Assembly (NCBI RefSeq): GCF_044762745.1
Contig: NZ_JBIWEX010000010.1
Location: forward strand, 1 to 64,000
Direction of reading: 5' to 3'
From: Psychrobacillus sp044762745
GTDB taxonomy: Bacteria > Bacillota > Bacilli > Bacillales_A > Planococcaceae
DNA: 64,000 nucleotides
A program made the translations under genes and the position numbers. The notes beneath the pieces are model-generated. The model ran no database searches. It saw only the letters and a list, made by a program, of their open reading frames with translations, and was not told the origin of the DNA. Shown here in pieces: positions 8,526 through 17,184 of this stretch; position 1 is the first letter of the stretch, and each line of letters opens with the position of its first letter.

Positions 8526-10688
8526 TTATTTCAACTCAGCAAGCATTTCACCAAGCTCTTTTACGCTTGCAGTTTCATCTGAAACGGTTGTTTTCAGTAG
8601 CTCTTTTTGTCTTTCTAGTGCATCATTCAATGTTGCAAGTTCAGCAGACACATCAGCATTAGCCAGTTCTCTTTTTTCTTTCAACGAATTGATCGTATCA
8701 AATAAATCTTCGTGGCCGACGATTCTGCCAGCACCCCACATAAGTTTTTCCTCAGGAGCTTCTAAAACATAGTCTGTGAAATAATCGAATACTTCTTTAT
8801 CGAAATCATATGCGTACCAGTTGTTATCGATTGCCCATAAATATTCATCTAATGGGGTTGCGATATCGCCTTCATTTAACGCATCAATGGATAGGCTTAA
8901 GTTATCGATGTTATTTTGGGCATGTACATGTGGAAAGATTGGTTCGTCTTCCCATGTTAAGCGTACAAATTGATCCTCGGCATATTTAAACGCAGCAAGT
9001 AATCCACTATTTAGCTTACGGCTTTCTTCATATAGCTTTTTAGTTGCATTCGCATCACCTTTTGTTAAAGCGGCTAAATAATCTTCATTCACTTTTGCAA
9101 CTTTTGCATTTACTTCTTCTGCAATTGACACTACACGATCAATTTCTGCTACAAGCTCACTAGAGGACACTGCAGCTTTTTCAAAGACTTGAGCATGAAT
9201 GTTTTCTTTCAATGCTTTTAAACGAGTAGTGAAATCTAATGGAACTACAGCAGTCTCATCATAATGCATTGCAAGTAATCCGTATAGATTTAAGTGGAAT
9301 TTTAGTGCATCTGCATTGTATACGTCCTCACTATCGAATTGCGAGTGATAATGGGAATGCATAAACTCACTATCTTGGAAATCATTACGAAGTGCGGGAA
9401 CACCGGCAATTCCAAAAGAGAAGTCATCAGACCAAGTACGTAGTGGCGAAACTACTGAAATACCATCTTTATAAACGCCAGTTACACTAGGTACATCCTC
9501 TGTAAATTTGGTTAAATAGTTATTCAATTCATAGACAGAACGAATTTCATCCTGTGTTGTATGTTCATAAGCAGGAAGCTCAAAGTTCATATTGGCAAAT
9601 GCTTTTCCTACCCATTCAGGGTGTATATTGAAGATTTGATTGTATGCACCCGTTGACCAGTCATAGCGAGTGTTTGAAACTCCCCACTCTTCTGCAGCTA
9701 GTGCATTGAAAATAATCGTTTTTTCTGGCTGGTAGCCGCTATCGATTAACCCTTTTGCAACACCCATCATTAAAGCAATCGCAGCGTTATCATCCTGGAA
9801 TCCTGCAAAGTATGAATCGTAATGCGCTGATAAAATGATATACGATTCTGGGTCCTTACCAATGATTTTACCGTAGTAGTTATACGTTTTGCCATCAAAT
9901 TTCACAGTAGATTTTGCATCAAATTTTACGGTCATTATACCGTTTTTACTAGCTTCTAATGCTTTCTTTAAGCTATTTGCATCTGTTTGAGACATAGAAA
10001 ATGCAGGTGCATCATCTGGTCCACAAATGTCTTGCGCATTAAGTGCATCCGGATCCACTTCACCATAACCAGCTTCTTGTACTGCAATAACAGCTGCTGC
10101 ACCTTTTAAATGAGCTTGATAAGCAGAATAATTAATCCACCATTCCTCGCGTTGGTTTATATCTATTAATACAAGCTTCCCTTTAATATCCAGTCCGGAA
10201 AGGTCATCTGCAGTTCCTTTACCCGCATAGATAATCTCAAGTTCTTTTTGGCCATTTGTGTCAAAGTTTACTTGATAGCCACCTAAAACAGCGAGATGTT
10301 CTTTGCCATCAGCGTCAGTAAAAGTTAAATCTGCTTTTTCAAATTCCCAAGTGTCTACTTTAAATTCGTCCTTTGTCACTTCGGAAAGCCCGATTTTCTT
10401 CATTTCATCGCCAATTTTTTCCCCAGTTTTTAGCTCTGCTTCTGATCCAGCAGTGCGATATCCTAGCTTTTTATTGGTTTTAAATTCTTCTAGACTTTTT
10501 GCAAATTGAAAAGCGTAATCCACATCTACTGCAGAAAGATAATTACTGTTTGCATCTTCTCGAGTAACGATTTTCCCATCTTGGACTGACTCTTCATTCA
10601 CTTTTTTAGTTTCTTCTTTTGGGGTACACGCCACTAATAACATTCCGACTAACATCGACAAAGTTAGGTAGCTAATAAGCTTTTTCAT
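8526..10688 (-). CDS. M28 family metallopeptidase lipoprotein
   Basis: A 720-residue secreted zinc peptidase. A lipoprotein signal ends in LLVAC with the acylated Cys at residue 21. A PA-like insert lies at about 150-250. The M28 metal site follows: HYD (H289, D291), DDN (D300) and EE (E333/E334). The last 270 residues are helical and unassigned, making the protein longer than a minimal M28 aminopeptidase. It should sit on the outer face of the membrane and trim peptides for uptake. AAAGGAA precedes the ATG. Single gene. Confidence 0.88.
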   Translation of the reverse strand: MKKLISYLTLSMLVGMLLVACTPKEETKKVNEESVQDGKIVTREDANSNYLSAVDVDYAFQFAKSLEEFKTNKKLGYRTAGSEAELKTGEKIGDEMKKIGLSEVTKDEFKVDTWEFEKADLTFTDADGKEHLAVLGGYQVNFDTNGQKELEIIYAGKGTADDLSGLDIKGKLVLIDINQREEWWINYSAYQAHLKGAAAVIAVQEAGYGEVDPDALNAQDICGPDDAPAFSMSQTDANSLKKALEASKNGIMTVKFDAKSTVKFDGKTYNYYGKIIGKDPESYIILSAHYDSYFAGFQDDNAAIALMMGVAKGLIDSGYQPEKTIIFNALAAEEWGVSNTRYDWSTGAYNQIFNIHPEWVGKAFANMNFELPAYEHTTQDEIRSVYELNNYLTKFTEDVPSVTGVYKDGISVVSPLRTWSDDFSFGIAGVPALRNDFQDSEFMHSHYHSQFDSEDVYNADALKFHLNLYGLLAMHYDETAVVPLDFTTRLKALKENIHAQVFEKAAVSSSELVAEIDRVVSIAEEVNAKVAKVNEDYLAALTKGDANATKKLYEESRKLNSGLLAAFKYAEDQFVRLTWEDEPIFPHVHAQNNIDNLSLSIDALNEGDIATPLDEYLWAIDNNWYAYDFDKEVFDYFTDYVLEAPEEKLMWGAGRIVGHEDLFDTINSLKEKRELANADVSAELATLNDALERQKELLKTTVSDETASVKELGEMLAELK

Positions 10689-10879
10689 TTATCACATTCC
10701 TTTACATTTTTTTATAACTAGATAATTAAACGACATTTATAGAGTATTAGCAATACTAATATTGAAAAATATTAATCAATAATATAGTTCCCCAAAAATT
10801 ATTGAATAAACTGGAGGCATTAGATAGAAAGGGATTTCCGCATAATTTGTAGAATATACAAAATGGGGGGGGATATTTT

Positions 10880-12040
10880 TTGGAGAAAAAGTCACTTGTG
10901 GAACCAATTTTATATGCACTCTTTGTTCTCGTAGGAATGTGTTTTTTAACGTTATTTATATTATTTGTTGTGTTGGTAACTGGAGGTATTTTCTACATTG
11001 CTCTAATCATTACAACAGCGGTCGTTTTGTATGTATTTTATGTATGTGTTCTATTTCATTTTTTCAAAACAAAGAAACGTAAAGTCGCATTTGGAAGTTT
11101 GGCGGGAGCAGCTATTTTAGTTAGTGCCATTCCTCCGATACAGCATACTTATACAGATCGGATTCCAACGGTAGAAGCAGAAGTGAACGTTTATGATTAC
11201 ATGCCTTTTTCCGATTCCGGGAAGATTGCAACTTTAGATTATGATGCTACTTTGAAGTTAACAGAAGACTTGCCGAAAATGGATGGCGCAACGGCCCTTT
11301 ACCCGCTTTACTCCGCATTTGTTCAAGCGACGTATCCCGAAAAAGACTATAATCCGTATGAAAGTGAAGTTATGGTCAATACGACGCCTGATGCGTATAG
11401 CCATTTAATGCAAGGGGAAGTGGATATGATTTTTGCCGCAGCACCTTCCCAGTCACAAACGAAAACAGCAAAGCAAAATGGGAAAGAACTTAAAATGACA
11501 CCAATTGGACGTGAAGCATTTGTCTTTTTTGTCCACCAGAAAAATCCTATTTCTGATCTTTCAATGGAACAAATTAAAAATATATATGCCGGAAAAGTAA
11601 CGAATTGGCAAGAGGTTGGTGGATTAAACGACAATATTCGGGCATTTCAACGTCCAGCGGATAGTGGAAGCCAGTCAGCCTTGGAGCACTTAATGGGAGA
11701 TTTACCAATTATGGAGGCGCCAACAGAGGATATTGCTTCAGGAATGGGTGGTATTATTAATGAAGTTTCTCAATATAAAAACTACAAAAATGCCATTGGA
11801 TATACATTTCGTTTTTATTCCACTGAAATGGTACAAAATAAGAAAATTAAACTGTTAGAAATAGATGGTATCGCACCTACGAAGGAAACTATACGATCTG
11901 GAGAATATCCAATTGCTTCAGAATTTTACATTGTGACAGCAGGTACGGATAACCCAAATGTAGAGAAATTCATTGCATGGATCTTATCTCCACAAGGACA
12001 AGAACTAATTGAAAAAACGGGGTATATATCGTTAGACTAA
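10880..12040 (+). CDS. PstS-like substrate-binding protein with N-terminal membrane domain
   Basis: A 386-residue protein. About three hydrophobic segments fill residues 10-90, replacing the usual lipoprotein signal. A periplasmic-binding-protein-like domain (about 100-386) resembles phosphate-binding PstS, with the anion-loop-like stretch RPADSGSQSALEHLMG and IGYTFRFY. No pstCAB genes are adjacent, so it may act as an anchored phosphate or oxyanion sensor, not a transporter subunit. The TTG start has a G-rich site (10864-10870) upstream. Monocistronic. Confidence 0.75.
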   Translation: MEKKSLVEPILYALFVLVGMCFLTLFILFVVLVTGGIFYIALIITTAVVLYVFYVCVLFHFFKTKKRKVAFGSLAGAAILVSAIPPIQHTYTDRIPTVEAEVNVYDYMPFSDSGKIATLDYDATLKLTEDLPKMDGATALYPLYSAFVQATYPEKDYNPYESEVMVNTTPDAYSHLMQGEVDMIFAAAPSQSQTKTAKQNGKELKMTPIGREAFVFFVHQKNPISDLSMEQIKNIYAGKVTNWQEVGGLNDNIRAFQRPADSGSQSALEHLMGDLPIMEAPTEDIASGMGGIINEVSQYKNYKNAIGYTFRFYSTEMVQNKKIKLLEIDGIAPTKETIRSGEYPIASEFYIVTAGTDNPNVEKFIAWILSPQGQELIEKTGYISLD

Positions 12041-12045
12041 TAAAA

Positions 12046-12078
12046 GGAAGAGCTCTTAATAGTAAGGGCTCTTCTTTT
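12046..12078 (+). terminator. Terminator of the PstS-like gene
   Basis: GAAGAGCTC... pairs with ...GGGCTCTTC, followed by TTTT, directly after the stop codon. Confidence 0.8.
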
Positions 12079-12148
12079 GATTAAAGCAACTCCAGTTCCT
12101 TATTCAATTTCTTCATTTGTCATTTGATAGAGCCAAGCGAATTTTTCA

Positions 12149-12179
12149 AACTTTAAAAGCAACTATCGCTTTTAAAGTT
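12149..12179 (+). promoter_or_regulatory. Perfect 12-bp inverted repeat upstream of the AEC/CitAB-like operon
   Basis: AACTTTAAAAGC (12149-12160) and GCTTTTAAAGTT (12168-12179) are exact reverse complements with a seven-base loop. No T run follows. It lies 87 bases upstream of the AEC transporter start and could be an operator or a leader hairpin. Confidence 0.5.
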
Positions 12180-12265
12180 GACTTAAAAGTTATATAGCTG
12201 AAAATTACAAACAGTGGGATAATATTCGAGGGGATATGTATTTTATTTGGGAAGGTGTGTTGTAA

Positions 12266-13195
12266 TTGGTTTATTTGAGCATGGTGTTTTTTCAAGTAGT
12301 TGCTCCGATTCTGATTATGCTTGGAATTGGTGCAGCACTGCAGCTAAAGTTTCAATTTAATTTGAAAGCATTATCGAACTTAATCACCTATTGTTTAATG
12401 CCGGCAGCTGTTTTCATCAATATTTATGAAACGAAGGTGAATGCAGAAGTATTGGTGCAAATTGTATTCTACTTAGTAATTTTCATCATTTGTTTAATGG
12501 TGTTAGGAACGGTAATTAGTAAATTATTAAAACTTAATAGAAACCAAGCGGCTATTTATAAAAATAGTGTCGTACTTATTAATTCTGGAAACTACGGTAT
12601 TCCTGTCAGTCAGATGTTGTTCGCGGCGAATCCTCTTGGAACGTCTATTCAAATTATTATTGTCATTTTCCAAAATATAATTACGTATACATACGGTCTT
12701 TATAATTTAATATCTTCTACAAAATCCGGCTTAGATATTTTGCGTAGCTTGCTTCTTTTACCGATTGTCCATGCGCTCATACTTGGTGCTTTGATGAACA
12801 TATTCGATATTGGAATTCCGATATTTTTGCGTATTCCCGTTGATTACTTAGCGAATGCGTTTATTTCGATTGCTTTAATTACTTTAGGGGCGCAGTTAGC
12901 GCAATTAGATATTAAAACGATTTTAAACAAAGTCATATTAACAAGTACAATCGGTCGCTTGGTAATAGGACCTATTTTAGCGTTTGGATTAATTCTATTA
13001 ATGGGATTCGATGGGGTCGTGGCGCAGTCATTATTTATCGCAAGTGCTTTTCCAACGTCTAGAAATAGCTCGACACTAGCATTAGAGTACGATGTGGAAC
13101 CGAATTTAGCGGCACAAATTGTGTTATTTTCGACGGTTGTTAGCTGTATTACAGTTACGATTGTTATTTATCTTTCGAATATTTTGTGGGGATAG
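12266..13195 (+). CDS. AEC family transporter (auxin efflux carrier / malate permease type)
   Basis: A 309-residue integral membrane protein with about ten spans in two halves, as in AEC carriers. The N-terminal half begins VVAPILIMLGIGAAL and the second half contains ALITLGAQLAQLD. Bacterial members often carry malate or other carboxylates. It lies three bases before a CitA-like sensor kinase, so it probably handles a carboxylate sensed by that kinase. TTG 12266 has GAAGGTG eight bases upstream; ATG 12281 is an alternative start. Confidence 0.83.
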   Translation: MVYLSMVFFQVVAPILIMLGIGAALQLKFQFNLKALSNLITYCLMPAAVFINIYETKVNAEVLVQIVFYLVIFIICLMVLGTVISKLLKLNRNQAAIYKNSVVLINSGNYGIPVSQMLFAANPLGTSIQIIIVIFQNIITYTYGLYNLISSTKSGLDILRSLLLLPIVHALILGALMNIFDIGIPIFLRIPVDYLANAFISIALITLGAQLAQLDIKTILNKVILTSTIGRLVIGPILAFGLILLMGFDGVVAQSLFIASAFPTSRNSSTLALEYDVEPNLAAQIVLFSTVVSCITVTIVIYLSNILWG

Positions 13196-13198
13196 TGA

Positions 13199-14839
13199 GT
13201 GGATAGTATGGAAAAGAGGTCTTTACAAGCACGTATTTTTGGCTTTGGAGCAGTTTTTGTTTCGCTCGTAGCGATTATGACAGGTATTTCTTTTTATTTT
13301 ATTATTTCACATGCGATTGAAGGGCAAATTGGAGAAAGAGCGCTTAGTATTGCCGTAACAACAGCAGAACGCCCTGATATTGTAGCAGGTTTTGGGTCAG
13401 AGAATCCTTCAGATGTGTTGCAGCCAATCGCGATGTCCATTCAGTCAAGTACGGGAGCGGAATATGTTGTTATTGGGGATAAAGAAGGTATCCGTTATGC
13501 GCATCCAGTAGTAGAAAGAATCGGGAAAAAAATGGTTGGGGATGACAATGAACAAGCCCTACTATACGGAAAATCTTATATTTCGGAAGCTACTGGTACA
13601 CTTGGTACCGCACTTAGAGGAAAAGCTCCTGTAATGGATGCGAACGGAGAAATTATTGGCATCATATCTGTCGGATTTTTAAAAGAGGATATGACAACGA
13701 TATTTATTCGGTATGTAGATAATATTGCCTATATCGTCGTGACTGCAATATTACTAGGGATTCTCGGCTCCAGTATATTAGCGCGGAATATAAAGAAAGA
13801 ACTGTTTAATCTGGAACCAGCAGAAATTGCGACTTTATTTACAGAACGTAATGCATTAATCGAGTCCGTTCGCGAAGGAATTATTATGGTAGATGCAAAA
13901 GGCATCATTACAATGGCGAATTTAGCTGCACTTGAAATATTATCATTACCACAGCAGACCGAATTAGTCGGTCGAAATATTTGGGAAGTTATACCGAATA
14001 CGTATCTCCCGCAAGTATTAGAATCTGGAGAAGAACATCTAGATCGTGCCATGGAGTTACGGGGAAAAAGAGCAATCGTCAATCGAATTCCAATTCGTGT
14101 CGGTGAGAAAATTATCGGTGCCGTGTCTAGTTTTCGTTCCCAATCGGACATTGACCGCTTAGCGGAAGAACTATCTCAAGTGAAGCAATATACCGAGGCA
14201 TTACGTGCGCAAACACATGAATATAATAACTTTTTATATACAATTTCAGGTCTTATTCAATTGAACTCTTATGATGAAGCAATTAGTTTAATCCATGTGG
14301 AGACGGCAGAGCATCAATCACTTATTCAATTTATGACGAAACGTTTGCAGGACCCATTCCTTGGAGGAATTGTCATTGGGTTTCTTAATCGAGCGAAGGA
14401 ATTAAAGGTGCGGTTTATATTAGATGAAGATAGTTATTTAGAAAAACTACCAAAACATCTTCAAAAGCATCTCTTTGTGTCTATTATAGGTAACTTAGTG
14501 ACGAATGCATTTGAAGCGGTAGAAAAATTACCGGAAGAGATACGCATAGTTCGCATATTGATCGTGGATAACGGAGAGGAAATAATAATAGAAGTAGAAG
14601 ACTCAGGGGCAGGGGTGCCTGTGGAAGTGTTGGATGTAGTTTGGCAAGAGAAAATATCTACGAAAAGTGATACAAATAGGGGATTTGGTTTAGTGAAGGT
14701 AAAGGAAAATGTAAATGATCTAGGTGGCTCTATCGCGCTTGAAAATGGGGATTTAGGTGGAGCATTGTTTATCGTTTCTATTCCAAAAGGGGGGTATTTA
14801 CATGACAAAGCAGGTAGAGATATTAATAGTGGAAGATGA
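13199..14839 (+). CDS. CitA/DcuS-type sensor histidine kinase
   Basis: A 546-residue membrane kinase. Order: TM1 (about 14-36), extracellular Cache/PAS domain with the carboxylate-sensor motif RYAHPVVERIGKKMVGDD and GTLGTALRGKAPV, TM2 (about 173-195), cytoplasmic PAS (about 215-320), H-box HEYNNF with His340, N-box NLVTNAFEAVEK and G-box GFGLVKVKENV. The family senses citrate, malate or other di- and tricarboxylates. The response regulator overlaps its 3' end by 38 bases. GTG 13199 or ATG 13208 may be the start. Confidence 0.92.
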   Translation: MDSMEKRSLQARIFGFGAVFVSLVAIMTGISFYFIISHAIEGQIGERALSIAVTTAERPDIVAGFGSENPSDVLQPIAMSIQSSTGAEYVVIGDKEGIRYAHPVVERIGKKMVGDDNEQALLYGKSYISEATGTLGTALRGKAPVMDANGEIIGIISVGFLKEDMTTIFIRYVDNIAYIVVTAILLGILGSSILARNIKKELFNLEPAEIATLFTERNALIESVREGIIMVDAKGIITMANLAALEILSLPQQTELVGRNIWEVIPNTYLPQVLESGEEHLDRAMELRGKRAIVNRIPIRVGEKIIGAVSSFRSQSDIDRLAEELSQVKQYTEALRAQTHEYNNFLYTISGLIQLNSYDEAISLIHVETAEHQSLIQFMTKRLQDPFLGGIVIGFLNRAKELKVRFILDEDSYLEKLPKHLQKHLFVSIIGNLVTNAFEAVEKLPEEIRIVRILIVDNGEEIIIEVEDSGAGVPVEVLDVVWQEKISTKSDTNRGFGLVKVKENVNDLGGSIALENGDLGGALFIVSIPKGGYLHDKAGRDINSGR

Positions 14840-15491
14840 TAAACGAATTTCTGATATTCATCGACGATTTATCGAAAAGCTAGAAGGGTTCCAAGTGATT
14901 GGTTCTGCGTATACAGGAGAAGAAGCAAAGGATTGGATCATTTCGTATATGCCAGATTTAATACTGCTAGATGTTTATCTTCCAGATACACTTGGAACGG
15001 ATTTATTGACAATCATTCAAGAACATAGTCCGGATACAGATATTATTTTTATCACTGCAGCAGCAGAGTCGGAAATAGTGAAAAAAGCATTCCGGGGTGG
15101 TGTGGCAGACTATATTCTAAAACCATTAACATTTGAGAAGTTTAAAGAAAGTTTACAATCTTATAAGAAGAAAAGGAATATTCTTACAGGTAGCGGGAAT
15201 GTACAAGAAGATTTAATCAAGTCTCTATGGAATAACAATTCTTCTATTCCTAATTCGGAAGATATTCCGCCAAAAGGAATTGATCCAATTACGAAAGAAA
15301 AAGTGGTCAATCATATAAAGAAAGTAAACGACGGCATTACAGCGGAATCACTAGGGCTAGAAGTTGGAGTAAGTCGCTCAACTGCAAGGCGCTACTTAGA
15401 ATACCTTGCTTCTGAGAAGGTTGTATATGCAGAGCTTATATATGGAACAGTTGGTAGACCAGAACGGAGATACTTTATCAAATCGTTGTGA
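14802..15491 (+). CDS. CitB/DcuR-type response regulator
   Basis: A 229-residue regulator: receiver domain (1-120) with acidic pocket EDD and phospho-acceptor Asp in LILLDVYLPD, followed by a C-terminal helix-turn-helix (about 165-225, SLGLEVGVSRSTARRYLEYL). It is the partner of the kinase just upstream and most likely activates the tctCBA genes that follow 130 bases later. ATG 14802 is chosen because AAAGGGGGG (14796 region) directly precedes it; longer in-frame extensions lie inside the kinase. Confidence 0.92.
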   Translation: MTKQVEILIVEDDKRISDIHRRFIEKLEGFQVIGSAYTGEEAKDWIISYMPDLILLDVYLPDTLGTDLLTIIQEHSPDTDIIFITAAAESEIVKKAFRGGVADYILKPLTFEKFKESLQSYKKKRNILTGSGNVQEDLIKSLWNNNSSIPNSEDIPPKGIDPITKEKVVNHIKKVNDGITAESLGLEVGVSRSTARRYLEYLASEKVVYAELIYGTVGRPERRYFIKSL

Positions 15492-15624
15492 ACATTATGA
15501 ACAAAATGAACTCAATTTTCATTATCCAACTTATCACCAGAAACATTGTATTGGTAAAATGTTCTGATAAATTATGAATAAGCGTTTGAAAACGCTGTCA
15601 TTACATTGGGATGAGGGGGATTTT

Positions 15625-16659
15625 ATGAAAACTTGGAAGAAAATCACGTCAATTGCCTTTACAGCTGCATTAGCAGTAGGTTTAGCCGCTTGTTCATCAA
15701 GTGAAAAAGGAAGCGAAAGTAAAGTCGAAGGAGCTACTGCATCGGATTACCCGAAAAATAATATTACGATTGTAGCTCCATCAGGTGCTGGAGGCGGATG
15801 GGATCTAACAGCACGATCTATTGCAAAAACAATGAATGATACGAAGTTAATCGAAAAACCAATCGTTGTTGAAAACAAACCAGGAGGCGGCGGAGCGGTT
15901 TACATGGCAGAGTTCGCAACGAAAGAAGCGAAAAATGACTATGTATTAATGGTAAAGTCACCACCAATTCTTATTAATAACAATAAAGCAGAGGGTAACA
16001 GTCCTTATGGTTACAAAGATACAACGCCACTTGCACAGTTAACTCGTGATTACGGGGCAATTGTCGTTAAAAGTGATTCAGCATATAAAACGTTACAAGA
16101 TCTGTTAGATGCCATCAAAAAAGATCCAAAAGCAGTGACACTTGCAGGAGGATCAGCGCCTGGATCAATGGACCATCTTGTAGGAGTATTACCTGCATTT
16201 GAAGCAGGAATCGATCCAAAAAAGGTGAAGTATGTTTCGTATGACGGCGGTGGAGAAGCGGTTGCGGCGCTACTTGGTGGAAATGCGGATGTAATTGCGA
16301 CGGACGCCTCTACAATTGCAACGTATGTAAAATCAGGGGATGTACGTGTACTAGCAGTAAGCTCTTCTGAACGTTTAGAAGGGGAACTTGCGGATGTGCC
16401 TACTTTTAAAGAGTCCGGCATCGATGCAGAGTTTACCATTTGGAGAGGTCTATTTGGACCGAAAGAAATGTCGGTAGATGCTAAAAACTATTGGTCTGAA
16501 AAACTTGAGAAAATGGTAGAAACAGAAGAGTGGAAGGCTGAGCTTACGAAAAACGGTTGGGCAAGCGAGTACCGTAGTGCAGATGACTTTACTACTTATT
16601 TAGAAGACCAAGATAAAGTGATTGTTGAATTATTAACAGCACTTGGTATGCAGAAATAA
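15625..16659 (+). CDS. tctC: Tripartite tricarboxylate transporter substrate-binding lipoprotein TctC
   Basis: A 344-residue solute-binding protein of the Bug/TctC family. The lipoprotein signal ends LAAC (Cys about 23). The conserved beta-strand starts NNITIVAPSGAGGGWDLTAR, where the loop contacts the carboxylate. It delivers citrate or a related carboxylate to TctAB. ATG 15625 follows GAGGGGG; the longer frame from 15574 would hide the signal peptide. The upstream 130-bp gap should hold the CitB-like target site, which I could not define. Confidence 0.9.
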   Translation: MKTWKKITSIAFTAALAVGLAACSSSEKGSESKVEGATASDYPKNNITIVAPSGAGGGWDLTARSIAKTMNDTKLIEKPIVVENKPGGGGAVYMAEFATKEAKNDYVLMVKSPPILINNNKAEGNSPYGYKDTTPLAQLTRDYGAIVVKSDSAYKTLQDLLDAIKKDPKAVTLAGGSAPGSMDHLVGVLPAFEAGIDPKKVKYVSYDGGGEAVAALLGGNADVIATDASTIATYVKSGDVRVLAVSSSERLEGELADVPTFKESGIDAEFTIWRGLFGPKEMSVDAKNYWSEKLEKMVETEEWKAELTKNGWASEYRSADDFTTYLEDQDKVIVELLTALGMQK

Positions 16660-16668
16660 CACTATGTA

Positions 16669-16692
16669 GGTGGCCGTAGTTGCCACCTTTTT
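16669..16692 (+). terminator. Intercistronic hairpin between tctC and tctB
   Basis: GGTGGC (16669-16674) and GCCACC (16682-16687) form a stem followed by TTTTT. Partial termination here would give more of the binding protein than of the membrane subunits, a common arrangement in binding-protein transport operons. Confidence 0.7.
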
Positions 16693-16715
16693 AAGTTAGG
16701 AGGGAATCAAATAGT

Positions 16716-17165
16716 ATGAATAAAAAATTCGATCGATATACGGGGATTGCTTTTTTGCTAATAGGAATTCTATTTTTGATGGAAAGTCAAAAGATTTCCG
16801 ATAGTGCCTATGGTTCATCTGTCGGTCCAAAGATATTTCCGATGTGGCTTGGTATTGTTTTGATGGCTTTGAGTATACGACTAATTTATGAAACGTTTAA
16901 ATACAAAAAGGAAGAATCTGAGAAAGAAACACTACAATACAAGAAATTGTTTATTATTTTTGGGAGTGCAGTTCTTTATGCATTTTTCTTAGAGAAAATT
17001 GGATATGCCGTTTCCACTTTTCTATTTTTATTGATCGCATTTCAAACGATGGAACGAGGAAAAGTGGTCTATTCCATAATCATTTCCGCAGCTTTTTCAT
17101 TTGGTGTGTATTATATATTTTCAGAGGTTCTTGGCGGTTCACTGCCAGGGTTTCCACTGTTTTAG
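16716..17165 (+). CDS. tctB: Tripartite tricarboxylate transporter small membrane subunit TctB
   Basis: A 149-residue protein with four membrane spans, matching TctB in length and layout, beginning DRYTGIAFLLIGILFL and including the short loop SVGPKIFPMWLG after TM1. It partners TctA in sodium- or proton-driven uptake. AGGAGGG precedes the ATG. It lies between tctC and tctA on the same strand. Confidence 0.88.
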   Translation: MNKKFDRYTGIAFLLIGILFLMESQKISDSAYGSSVGPKIFPMWLGIVLMALSIRLIYETFKYKKEESEKETLQYKKLFIIFGSAVLYAFFLEKIGYAVSTFLFLLIAFQTMERGKVVYSIIISAAFSFGVYYIFSEVLGGSLPGFPLF

Positions 17166-17184
17166 GGAAGGAGAGATTTAAGCT

